This document shows, piece by piece, positions 8,459 to 16,274 of a stretch of 64,000 bases of DNA. A program made the translations under genes and the position numbers. The stretch lies in assembly GCF_019263585.2 (NCBI RefSeq), contig NZ_JADQDF010000001.1, forward strand, positions 6,330,501 through 6,394,500, read 5' to 3'. Origin of the DNA: Pseudonocardia oceani. GTDB taxonomy: Bacteria; Actinomycetota; Actinomycetes; Mycobacteriales; Pseudonocardiaceae. The first letter of the stretch is position 1; the number at the start of each line of letters is the position of its first letter. Under the pieces are notes generated by a model. It saw only the letters and a list, made by a program, of their open reading frames with translations, was not told the DNA's origin and ran no database searches.

Positions 8459-10261
8459 ATGACGGCGGGCGGGTACTTCGGGCGGGCCCTGGTCGTCGAC
8501 GTCGACGGCACCACCGCCACCGGCACCGCGCTCCCCCTCTCCGACGAGGTGCTCCGCGCCTACCTCGGCGGGGTCGGGCTCGGCACCTGGCTGCTGCACC
8601 GCCTGGCCCCGGCCGGGGTCGACCCGCTCGCGCCGGAGGCACCGCTGGCGTTCGTGTTCTCCCCGCTCGTCGGCACCCCGCTGACGACGAGCGCGAAGTT
8701 CGCCGTCGTCGCGAAGTCGCCGCTGACGGGGCTGCTGACCGACGCGCTGGCGTCCAGCCGGTTCGCGATCGCCGGCAAGCTGACGGGCCACGACGCCATC
8801 GTGCTGCGCGGCCGCGCCGCGGAGCTCTCGGTGGTCGTCGTCGACGGCGACGGCGCCCGCCTCGAACCCGCGCCCGAGCTGGCCGGCCTGCCCGCCGCCG
8901 ACGCCGAGACCGCGGTCCGCGAGCGCTTCGGGCGCGGCTGGAGCACCGCCGCGATCGGCCCGGCGGGCGAGGCGGGCGTCCGCTACGCCACGGTCAGCCA
9001 CGACGGCCGCCACGCGGGGCGGGGCGGGCTCGGGGCGGTGCTGGGGGCGAAGAACGTCAAGGCGGTGCTGGTCCGGGCCGCCACGCGCGCCGAGGTCGCC
9101 GACCCCGCCGCGGTGCTGGCCGCCGCGAAGGACCTGCGCGAGCGCAGCTTCGGCCCGGCCACGGCCAAGTACCGGGAGCTGGGCACGCTCGCGAACCTGC
9201 TCGCCTTCAACGCCGTCTCGACGCTGCCGACCCGCAACTTCACCGCCGCCACGTTCGACGGCGCGCACCGCCTCGCCGCCGAGGAGCTCCACGAGCTGCG
9301 CGGCGTGGCCCGCAACAGCTGCGCGTCCTGCTCGATCGGCTGCGAGCACATCTACTCGCGCAAGGGCGGCGGCAGCCAGCGCATGGAGTACGAGAACGTG
9401 TTCGCGCTCGGGCCGATGTGCGGGGTGTCCGACCCCGACGACGTGTTCGCCGCGTCGGCCCGCTGCGACGAGCTGGGCCTGGACACGATCTCGGCGGGCG
9501 GCACGGTCGCGTGGGCCATGGAGTGCGCCGAGCGCGGGATCATCGACGCGCCGTGGCTGCGCTTCGGCGACGGTGCCGCCCTGCTGCGCGCGCTGGACCT
9601 CATCGGCCGCCGCGAACCCGGCCTGGGTGCGCTGCTCGCGCTCGGGTCGCGGGCGGCGGCACACGTCGTCGGGCAGGGGTCGATCGACTTCGCGCCGCAG
9701 GTCAAGGGCCTGGAGCTGCCCGGGTACGAGCCCCGGACGCTGCAGGCGATGGCGCTGGGCCTGGCCGTCAACTCCCGCGGCGCCGACCACAACCGCTCCG
9801 GCGCCTACGAGGCCGACCTCTCCGGCGAGCACGACCGGCTCGACGGCGGCGCCGCGCACGTGGCCGCGGCCGTCGGCACCGAGGACCGGGCCGCGGTGAT
9901 GGACTCCATGATCCTCTGCAAGTTCCTCCGGGGGGTCTTCACCGAGCCCTTCGACGAGTGGGCCGCGCTGCTGGCGCCGGTCACCGGCTGGGACGTCGAC
10001 GCCGACGAGCTCCGCGCGGTCGCCCGGCGGATCGTCGCGGCCAAGCGCGCGTTCAACGCCCGCGAGGGCGCGACGGCCGCCGACGACACGCTCCCGGCCC
10101 GGATGCTGCAGACGCCGCTGGAGCTGGCGTCGGGTCGCACGGCCACCCTCACGGCCGACCGGCTCGCGACGATGGTCGCCGGCTACTACACCGCCCGCGG
10201 CCTCGACGGGACCGGGCGCCCCGGCCCGGACGCCGCCGCGGACCTCCTGCTCGACGGGTGA
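8459..10261 (+). CDS. Aldehyde:ferredoxin oxidoreductase family protein (tungsto/molybdo-bispterin enzyme)
   Basis: 600 aa, the usual AOR length. N-terminal AOR domain at residues 4 to about 205, including GRGGLGAVLGAKNVKAVLV; C-terminal domain after that. The [4Fe-4S] ligands are C288, C291, C295 (CASCSIGC) and C487 (DSMILCKF), the spacing known from the Pyrococcus enzyme. Characterised members oxidise aldehydes to acids, or reduce acids, with ferredoxin and W-bispyranopterin. The metal here cannot be read from sequence; the substrate is unknown. It sits directly behind the MobA-MoaD fusion. A hairpin at 10275-10291 follows its stop. Confidence 0.88.
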   Translation: MTAGGYFGRALVVDVDGTTATGTALPLSDEVLRAYLGGVGLGTWLLHRLAPAGVDPLAPEAPLAFVFSPLVGTPLTTSAKFAVVAKSPLTGLLTDALASSRFAIAGKLTGHDAIVLRGRAAELSVVVVDGDGARLEPAPELAGLPAADAETAVRERFGRGWSTAAIGPAGEAGVRYATVSHDGRHAGRGGLGAVLGAKNVKAVLVRAATRAEVADPAAVLAAAKDLRERSFGPATAKYRELGTLANLLAFNAVSTLPTRNFTAATFDGAHRLAAEELHELRGVARNSCASCSIGCEHIYSRKGGGSQRMEYENVFALGPMCGVSDPDDVFAASARCDELGLDTISAGGTVAWAMECAERGIIDAPWLRFGDGAALLRALDLIGRREPGLGALLALGSRAAAHVVGQGSIDFAPQVKGLELPGYEPRTLQAMALGLAVNSRGADHNRSGAYEADLSGEHDRLDGGAAHVAAAVGTEDRAAVMDSMILCKFLRGVFTEPFDEWAALLAPVTGWDVDADELRAVARRIVAAKRAFNAREGATAADDTLPARMLQTPLELASGRTATLTADRLATMVAGYYTARGLDGTGRPGPDAAADLLLDG

Positions 10262-10274
10262 GGCGGGGAGCGCC

Positions 10275-10291
10275 GGACCGGCGTCCGGTCC
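10275..10291 (+). terminator. Short hairpin between AOR and formate dehydrogenase genes
   Basis: GGACCGG-CGT-CCGGTCC, a perfect 7-bp stem with a 3-nt loop, 14 nt after the AOR stop. There is no clear U-tract, so it may attenuate rather than terminate. Confidence 0.35.
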
Positions 10292-10334
10292 TCTAGTGTC
10301 GGGTGGCCGCCATCACCGCCGACCGGGGGACCAC

Positions 10335-13271
10335 ATGACGACGCTGCAGGAACCGCCGGCACCCACGTCGGCCCCGACCGTCACCGCCACGATCGACGGG
10401 CGCGAGGTCACCGTCGCCGAGGGCACCACGATCTTCGACGCCGCCAGGCGGGCCGGGGTGGACATCCCGGTGCTGTGCCACGACGAGCGCTACGACCCCG
10501 TCGGCGTCTGCCGCATGTGCGTGGTCGACACGGGCGGCCGGGTGTTCGCCGCGGCCTGCGTGCGGCCCTGCGAGGACGGGATGGAGGTCGTCACCACCTC
10601 CGAGGAGCTCGACCGCAGCCGCGCGGTGCTGACCGAGCTGCTGGTCGCCGACCAGCCCCCGATCGCCGAGGACCCGAAGCAGACCACCACCGGCGACAAC
10701 CTGCTGCTGGCGCTGGAGCAGGGCCTCGGCGTCGAACGGGGAGCGCTGCCGTGCGGGTCGGGACGCGGGACCGACTCGTCGAACCCGGTCATCGACGTGA
10801 ACCACGACGCCTGCATCCTCTGCGACCGCTGCGTGCGCGCCTGCGACGACATCCAGGGCAACGACGTCATCGGCCGCACGGGCAAGGGCTACGCCACCCG
10901 GATCGCCTTCGACCTCGACGACCCGATGGGCGCCTCGTCCTGCGTCACCTGCGGCGAGTGCGTGCAGGCCTGCCCGACCGGCGCGCTGACGAACAAGTCG
11001 ATCCGCGACATCGCGATCCGCCCGCGCGAGGAGCTCGACGCCGTCGAGTCCGTCTGCCCCTACTGCGGCGTCGGGTGCGCCATCACCTACCGCGTCGACC
11101 GCGAGCAGAACGCGATCTCCTTCGCCGAGGGCCGCGACCAGCCCGGCTCGCAGAGCCGGCTGTGCGTCAAGGGCCGCTACGGCTGGGACTACGCCGCCTC
11201 GCCGCAGCGCCTGACGGTCCCGCTGATCCGGGTCGACGCCGCCTACCCGAAGGGCCCGCTGTCGGCCGACGTCCGCGGCGAGGGCACGGGCGACCGGGCC
11301 ACCGGCCGGGGGGACGCCGACGACGACCGGGGCCGCGGCGGGGGCGGCGGGGACCGCAGCCGCAAGCCCGGCGACAAGCGCGGCGGCCACCGCAAGCCCG
11401 GCGGGCTCGTCGACTACGACGAGGTGCTGCCGCACTTCCGCGAGGCCACCTGGGAGGAGGCGCTCGACCTCGTCGCGCGCCGGCTGCGCGAGATCCACGC
11501 CGAGGGCGGGCCGGAGTCGATCGCCGGGTTCGGCTCGGCGAAGTGCTCCAACGAGGAGGCCTACCTCTTCCAGAAGCTGGTCCGCACCGGCTTCGGCACC
11601 AACAACGTCGACCACTGCACGCGCCTGTGCCACGCGTCGTCGGTGGCGGCGCTGTTCGAGGGCGTCGGCTCGGGCGCGGTGTCCACCACCTACGGCGACG
11701 TCGTCAACGCCGACGTGGTGATCATCACCGGCTCCAACCCGACGGCGAACCACCCCGTCGCGTCGAGCTTCTTCAAGCAGGCCCGGCGCCGCGGCACGAA
11801 GATCATCTACGTCGACCCGAGGGCGTCGACGGTCGCCGAGCACGCCGACATCCACATCCAGCTCAAGCCGGGCACCGACGTCGCGTTCTACAACGCGGTG
11901 ATGCACGAGGTGATCCGGCTGGGGCTGATCGACCGGGAGTTCATCGCGTCGCGCACGTCGAACTACGACGAGCTCGCCCGCACCGTCGCCGACTACCCGC
12001 CCGAGCGCGCCGCGCAGATCACCGGGGTCGACGCCGACTCGATCCGGGAGGTCGCGCGCACCTGGGGCGAGGCGGGCGCCGGGGTCGTCTACTGGGGCAT
12101 GGGGATCTCCCAGCACACCACCGGCACCGACAACGCCCGCTGCCTGATCGCGCTGTGCTCGATCACCGGCAACGTCGGGCGCCCGGGCACCGGGCTGCAC
12201 CCGCTGCGCGGGCAGAACAACGTCCAGGGCGCCTCGGACGCCGGGCTGATCCCGATGTTCTACCCCGACTACCAGGGCGTCGACCGCGAGGCGACGCAGG
12301 CGCGGTTCGAGCAGGCCTGGGGCACCCCGCTCAACCCGCAGCGCGGGCTGACGGTCACCGAGATCATCTCCAGCGCGCTGCAGCCCGACGGCGGCGTGCG
12401 CGGCATGTACATGCTGGGCGAGAACCCGTTCCTGTCCGACCCCAACATCAACAAGGTGCGCAAGGCGCTGTCGGCCCTGGACTTCCTGGTCGTGCAGGAC
12501 ATCTTCCTCACCGAGACCGCCGAGTTCGCCGACGTGATCCTCCCGGCCACCTCCTACCTGGAGAAGGACGGCACCTACACCAACACCGACCGGCGCGTGC
12601 AGCTCGGACGCAAGGTGCTCGACGCGCCGGGGCAGGCCCGGCCCGACTGGGAGATCGTCCAGGACATCGCGCAGCGCGTCGGCCTGGACTGGGCCTACGG
12701 CTCGCCCAGCGAGGTGTTCGACGAGATGGTCGCGCTGATGCCGTCCTACGCGAACCTCGCGCACGGCAACCTCGGTTCGTCCGGCAAGCTCTACCCCAAC
12801 GCCGATCCCGAGCACACCGACGGCACGGTGGTGATGTTCGTCGAGCGCTTCAACACCGACGACGGTCTCGCGCACCTGGTGCCCGCCCAGTGGCTGCCGC
12901 CCAAGGAGCTCCCGGACGGCGAGTACCCGCTGGTCCTCAACACCGGGCGCCTGCTGGAGCACTGGCACACCGGCTCGATGACGCGGCGCTCCTACGCCCT
13001 CGACGCGATCTCCCCGGTCGCGGAGGTCTACATGCACCCCAAGGACGCGGCCGAGCGCGGGATGGCGCACGGGCAGCGGGTGCGGGCGCGGTCGCGGCGC
13101 GGGCAGATCGAGCTGCAGGTGCGGATCAGCCACCGCGAGCAGCTGGGCAACGTCTTCATCCCGTTCCACTTCCGCGAGGCCGCGGCCAACCTGCTGACGA
13201 TCGACGAGGTCGACCCGTTCGGCAAGATCCCCGAGTTCAAGTTCTGCGCCGTGCAGGTGGAGGTTCTCTGA
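10335..13271 (+). CDS. fdhA: Formate dehydrogenase, catalytic alpha subunit (NAD-linked, Mo/W-bisPGD)
   Basis: 978 aa; cytoplasmic oxidation of formate to CO2. Domains in order: N-terminal [2Fe-2S] ferredoxin (C48, C59, C62, C75); NuoG-like His-Cys [4Fe-4S] motif (NHDACILCDRCVRAC); CVTCGECVQACPTGAL; molybdopterin domain with its own [4Fe-4S] (VCPYCGVGC); the catalytic Cys-His pair C432-H433 (TRLCHASS), Cys rather than selenocysteine; and the C-terminal pterin-binding barrel. Residues about 312-357 are a Gly/Arg/Asp-rich low-complexity insert before HFREATWEEAL. The ATG is preceded by GGGGGA. The beta subunit starts on the base after the stop. Confidence 0.93.
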   Translation: MTTLQEPPAPTSAPTVTATIDGREVTVAEGTTIFDAARRAGVDIPVLCHDERYDPVGVCRMCVVDTGGRVFAAACVRPCEDGMEVVTTSEELDRSRAVLTELLVADQPPIAEDPKQTTTGDNLLLALEQGLGVERGALPCGSGRGTDSSNPVIDVNHDACILCDRCVRACDDIQGNDVIGRTGKGYATRIAFDLDDPMGASSCVTCGECVQACPTGALTNKSIRDIAIRPREELDAVESVCPYCGVGCAITYRVDREQNAISFAEGRDQPGSQSRLCVKGRYGWDYAASPQRLTVPLIRVDAAYPKGPLSADVRGEGTGDRATGRGDADDDRGRGGGGGDRSRKPGDKRGGHRKPGGLVDYDEVLPHFREATWEEALDLVARRLREIHAEGGPESIAGFGSAKCSNEEAYLFQKLVRTGFGTNNVDHCTRLCHASSVAALFEGVGSGAVSTTYGDVVNADVVIITGSNPTANHPVASSFFKQARRRGTKIIYVDPRASTVAEHADIHIQLKPGTDVAFYNAVMHEVIRLGLIDREFIASRTSNYDELARTVADYPPERAAQITGVDADSIREVARTWGEAGAGVVYWGMGISQHTTGTDNARCLIALCSITGNVGRPGTGLHPLRGQNNVQGASDAGLIPMFYPDYQGVDREATQARFEQAWGTPLNPQRGLTVTEIISSALQPDGGVRGMYMLGENPFLSDPNINKVRKALSALDFLVVQDIFLTETAEFADVILPATSYLEKDGTYTNTDRRVQLGRKVLDAPGQARPDWEIVQDIAQRVGLDWAYGSPSEVFDEMVALMPSYANLAHGNLGSSGKLYPNADPEHTDGTVVMFVERFNTDDGLAHLVPAQWLPPKELPDGEYPLVLNTGRLLEHWHTGSMTRRSYALDAISPVAEVYMHPKDAAERGMAHGQRVRARSRRGQIELQVRISHREQLGNVFIPFHFREAAANLLTIDEVDPFGKIPEFKFCAVQVEVL

Positions 13272-15023
13272 ATGACCGAGACGGCCGATCGAGGGGTCAC
13301 CGAGCGGGCGGGTGAGGTGCGCGCCCGGCGCGTGCCCGGCGTCGAGGCGCGGGCGGGCAAGTTCCCCGGCCCGTCGCTGATCCCCGCGCTCACCGCGATC
13401 CAGGCCCGGCTGGGCTGGCTGCCGCGCGAGGAGCTGGAGGAGCTGGCCCGCGAGGCCCGCCGCCCCCGGTACGAGATCGAGGGGCTCGTCTCGTTCTACC
13501 CGCACTTCCGCACCTCGCCCCCGCCCGCGGTCGCGCTGCACGCCTGCCACGACCTGCCGTGCTACCTGCGCGGCGGCGAGGAGCGGATCGCGGAGCTGCG
13601 GGAGCGGTTCGGCGAGGGCGGCCCCGACAACCCGGGCGACGTCGAGCTCGTCGAGGTGTCCTGCCTGGGCCGCTGCGACGTCGCCCCCGCGGTGGCGGTG
13701 AACGAGCGGCCCGCCGCGCTGTCCGACGTCGACGACCTGGTGGCCGCGGCGCGCGCCGGCGGCGTCGGCGACGCCGCCGCGAAGGGGCGCGAGGAGCCGT
13801 GGCCCAACGACCCGTACCCGGCCGGCACCGGCGCCGCGCAGCGCTACGCGACCCTGCGCGCGCTGCGCGCCGGGGAGACCGACGCCGACGCGGTCGTCGC
13901 GGCGCTGAAGGACTCCGGCCTGCGCGGGATGGGCGGCGCCGGCTTCCCGACCGGGCAGAAGTGGGACCTGGTCCGTGGCGCGCAGCCCGGCTCCACCAAG
14001 TACGTCATCTGCAACGCCGACGAGTCCGAGCCCGGCACGTTCAAGGACCGCCAGATCCTCGCCACCCAGCCGCACCTGGTGCTGGAGGGGCTGCTCGTCG
14101 CGATGGAGGTCGTCGACGCGCAGGAGGGCTGGGTCTTCATCCGGCACGAGTACGGGCCCGAGGAGCACGTGCTGCGCGCGGAGATCGACGCGCTGCGCGA
14201 GGCCGGGCTCGTCGGTCCCGGGCGGCAGGTCGACGTGTTCGTCTCCCCCGGCGGCTACATCCTCGGCGAGGAGACCGCGCTCTTGGAGTGCATGGAGGGC
14301 CACCGGGGCGAGCCCCGCAACAAGCCCCCGTTCCCCGGCAGCTACGGCCTGCACGGGCGCCCGACGCTGATCAACTCGGTGGAGACGTTCGCCGACGTCC
14401 CGGTGATCGTGCAGCGCGGCGCGCAGTGGTGGGCCGACCAGGGCCTCGGCGAGTCGGTGGGGTGGAAGTTCTTCGCCGTGTCCGGGCACGTGGAGCGCCC
14501 CGACGTCTACTGCGTGCCGATGGGCACCACCGTCGGTGCGCTGATCGAGCTGGCCGGGGGCGTGTCGGAGGGCCGCGCGCTCGGGGCGGTGCAGCCCGGC
14601 GGCGCCTCGTCGAACTTCATCGGGCCCGAGCGCCTCGGCACGGCGCTCGACTTCGGCAGCGCCGCGGAGGCGGGCACGATGCTCGGCTCGGGGGCCCTCG
14701 TGGTGCTGGCCGAGGGCAGCGACCTGCTGGCCGCGTCCACGAACGTGCTGCGCTTCTTCCGCAACGAGTCGTGCGGCAAGTGCGTGCCGTGCCGGGTGGG
14801 GTCGACGAAGGCGCACGAGCTGCTGGTCGGGCGCTCGGAGCTCGACGACGACGAGCGCGCGCAGATCCTGCGGCTGGAGGAGGCGATGCGCAAGACCAGC
14901 ATCTGCGGCCTCGGCCAGGTCGCGCTCGGTCCGGTGGTCAGCGTGCTCGGGCTCGACAAGGGCGGTGCCGCGGCCCGCGACCAGCCCAAGCCCGGTGGCG
15001 AGCCCGCGCAGCCCGACCGATGA
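13272..15023 (+). CDS. fdhB: Formate dehydrogenase beta subunit, NuoE-NuoF (FdsG-FdsB) fusion
   Basis: 583 aa combining two proteins that are separate in FdsABG-type enzymes. Residues 1 to about 150: thioredoxin-like [2Fe-2S] domain, with CHDLPC and CLGRC ligand pairs. Residues about 175-570: NuoF-like flavoprotein with GLRGMGGAGFPTGQKW, CNADESEPGTFKDR (FMN site), GGYILGEETALLE (NAD site) and the [4Fe-4S] motif ESCGKCVPCRVGS. It passes electrons from the alpha subunit to NAD+. The coding sequences abut with no gap, so translation is surely coupled. The last 15 or so residues are Pro/Gly-rich. Confidence 0.92.
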   Translation: MTETADRGVTERAGEVRARRVPGVEARAGKFPGPSLIPALTAIQARLGWLPREELEELAREARRPRYEIEGLVSFYPHFRTSPPPAVALHACHDLPCYLRGGEERIAELRERFGEGGPDNPGDVELVEVSCLGRCDVAPAVAVNERPAALSDVDDLVAAARAGGVGDAAAKGREEPWPNDPYPAGTGAAQRYATLRALRAGETDADAVVAALKDSGLRGMGGAGFPTGQKWDLVRGAQPGSTKYVICNADESEPGTFKDRQILATQPHLVLEGLLVAMEVVDAQEGWVFIRHEYGPEEHVLRAEIDALREAGLVGPGRQVDVFVSPGGYILGEETALLECMEGHRGEPRNKPPFPGSYGLHGRPTLINSVETFADVPVIVQRGAQWWADQGLGESVGWKFFAVSGHVERPDVYCVPMGTTVGALIELAGGVSEGRALGAVQPGGASSNFIGPERLGTALDFGSAAEAGTMLGSGALVVLAEGSDLLAASTNVLRFFRNESCGKCVPCRVGSTKAHELLVGRSELDDDERAQILRLEEAMRKTSICGLGQVALGPVVSVLGLDKGGAAARDQPKPGGEPAQPDR

Positions 15024-15054
15024 CCGGTCGTCCCTCGTGCGCGTCGGGGACGGA

Positions 15055-16272
15055 GTGAGCGGGCGGGAGTTCTTCACCGCCCGCACCGTCGCCGAGGCGC
15101 TGGCCGGGTTCGCCCCGGCCCGCCGCACGGCCGTGGAGACGGTCGCGGCGGCGGACGCCCGCCACCGCGTCCCGGCCGCGCCCGTGCGGTCGGCCGCCGC
15201 CCTGCCCGGGTTCGCGAAGTCCACCGTCGACGGCTTCGCCGTGCGCGCCGCCGACACCTACGGCGCGTCGGAGGGCCTGCCCTCCTACCTCGATCTGGCC
15301 GGTGCGGTGCGGATGGGCCGCGCGCCGACCGTCGCCGTGCCGCCCGGCGGCGCCGTCGCGATCCCGACCGGCGGCGTGCTTCCCGAGGGCGCGGACGCCG
15401 TCGTGATGGTGGAGCACACCGCGGAGACGATGCCCGGCACGATCGAGGTGACGCGCCCGGTCGCGCCCGGGGCGGGCCTGGTCCGCGCCGACGAGGACGT
15501 CGCCGCGGGCGGTGAGCTGGTGCGCGCCGGTCGGCCCCTGCGCGCCCCCGACCTCGGGCTGCTCGCCGCGGCGGGCGTCACCGAGATCGCCGTGCACGCG
15601 CGGCCCCGGGTCGTGGTCCTGTCCACCGGCGACGAGGTCGTGCCCCCGTCGACGCGCGAGCTCGCGCCCGGCCAGGTCCGCGACGCCACCGCCTCGGCGC
15701 TGGCCGCGCTCGTGGCCGACGCGGGGGGCGTCCCGGAGCTCGCCGGGATCGTGGGCGACGAGCCGGGCGCGCTCACCGCGGCGCTGCGCGACGTGCTCCC
15801 GCGCGCCGACCTCGTGGTCGTGTCCGCGGGCAGCTCGGTCGGCACCCGCGACGAGACGGCAGGCGCGGTCGCGGCGCTGGGCGAGGTGTGGTGCCACGGC
15901 CTCGCGATCCGGCCGGGCAAGCCGACGCTGCTCGCGGAGTGCGGCGGCGTCCCCGTGGTCGGGCTGCCCGGGAACCCGCTGTCGGCGCTGGTGGTGTTCG
16001 GGCTCGTCGGCGTGCCGCTGGTGTGGCGCCTCGCCGGGGCGCAGGCGCCGCCGCAGCCCGGCACCCGGGCGCACCTGGCCCGGGACGTCGCCTCCGCGGC
16101 GGGCCGGCTCGACGTCGTGCAGGTCGAGCTGCGCGACGGGCGGGCGCACCCCGTGTTCGGGCCGTCGGCGCTGCTGTCGGTGCTCACCCGCGCCGACGGG
16201 TACGTCGTGGTGCCCGAACCCGCGACCGGGCTCGCCGAGGGCACCGAGGTGACCGTCACCCTGCACCGGTGA
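15055..16272 (+). CDS. moeA: Molybdopterin molybdotransferase MoeA (copy 1)
   Basis: 405 aa from the chosen GTG, which has GGGGA four nt before it; an in-frame GTG at 15037 is an alternative. MoeA inserts molybdate (or tungstate) into adenylylated molybdopterin. Family motifs are present: FAKSTVDGFAVRAADT, PTGGVLPEGADAVVMVEHT, STGDEVV, SAGSSVGTRDET and RPGKPTLLAE...GLPGNPLSALV. It lies 31 nt after the formate dehydrogenase beta gene and 2 nt before a second MoeA gene. Confidence 0.9.
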   Translation: MSGREFFTARTVAEALAGFAPARRTAVETVAAADARHRVPAAPVRSAAALPGFAKSTVDGFAVRAADTYGASEGLPSYLDLAGAVRMGRAPTVAVPPGGAVAIPTGGVLPEGADAVVMVEHTAETMPGTIEVTRPVAPGAGLVRADEDVAAGGELVRAGRPLRAPDLGLLAAAGVTEIAVHARPRVVVLSTGDEVVPPSTRELAPGQVRDATASALAALVADAGGVPELAGIVGDEPGALTAALRDVLPRADLVVVSAGSSVGTRDETAGAVAALGEVWCHGLAIRPGKPTLLAECGGVPVVGLPGNPLSALVVFGLVGVPLVWRLAGAQAPPQPGTRAHLARDVASAAGRLDVVQVELRDGRAHPVFGPSALLSVLTRADGYVVVPEPATGLAEGTEVTVTLHR

Positions 16273-16274
16273 CC

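Noticed and set aside
11628..11630. Selenocysteine in formate dehydrogenase
   Set aside because: The active-site codon is TGC (Cys), and no in-frame TGA occurs there. Glutathione peroxidase also uses Cys.
10293..15257. A 1654-codon open frame on the - strand across the formate dehydrogenase genes
   Set aside because: It lies antisense to well-matched, densely motif-bearing genes and encodes Arg/Gly/Val/Leu-rich low-complexity sequence, which is expected from high third-position GC. The same holds for long antisense frames at 4615-7512, 15285-17969, 30279-34799 (upstream of sufB) and 53242-56748.
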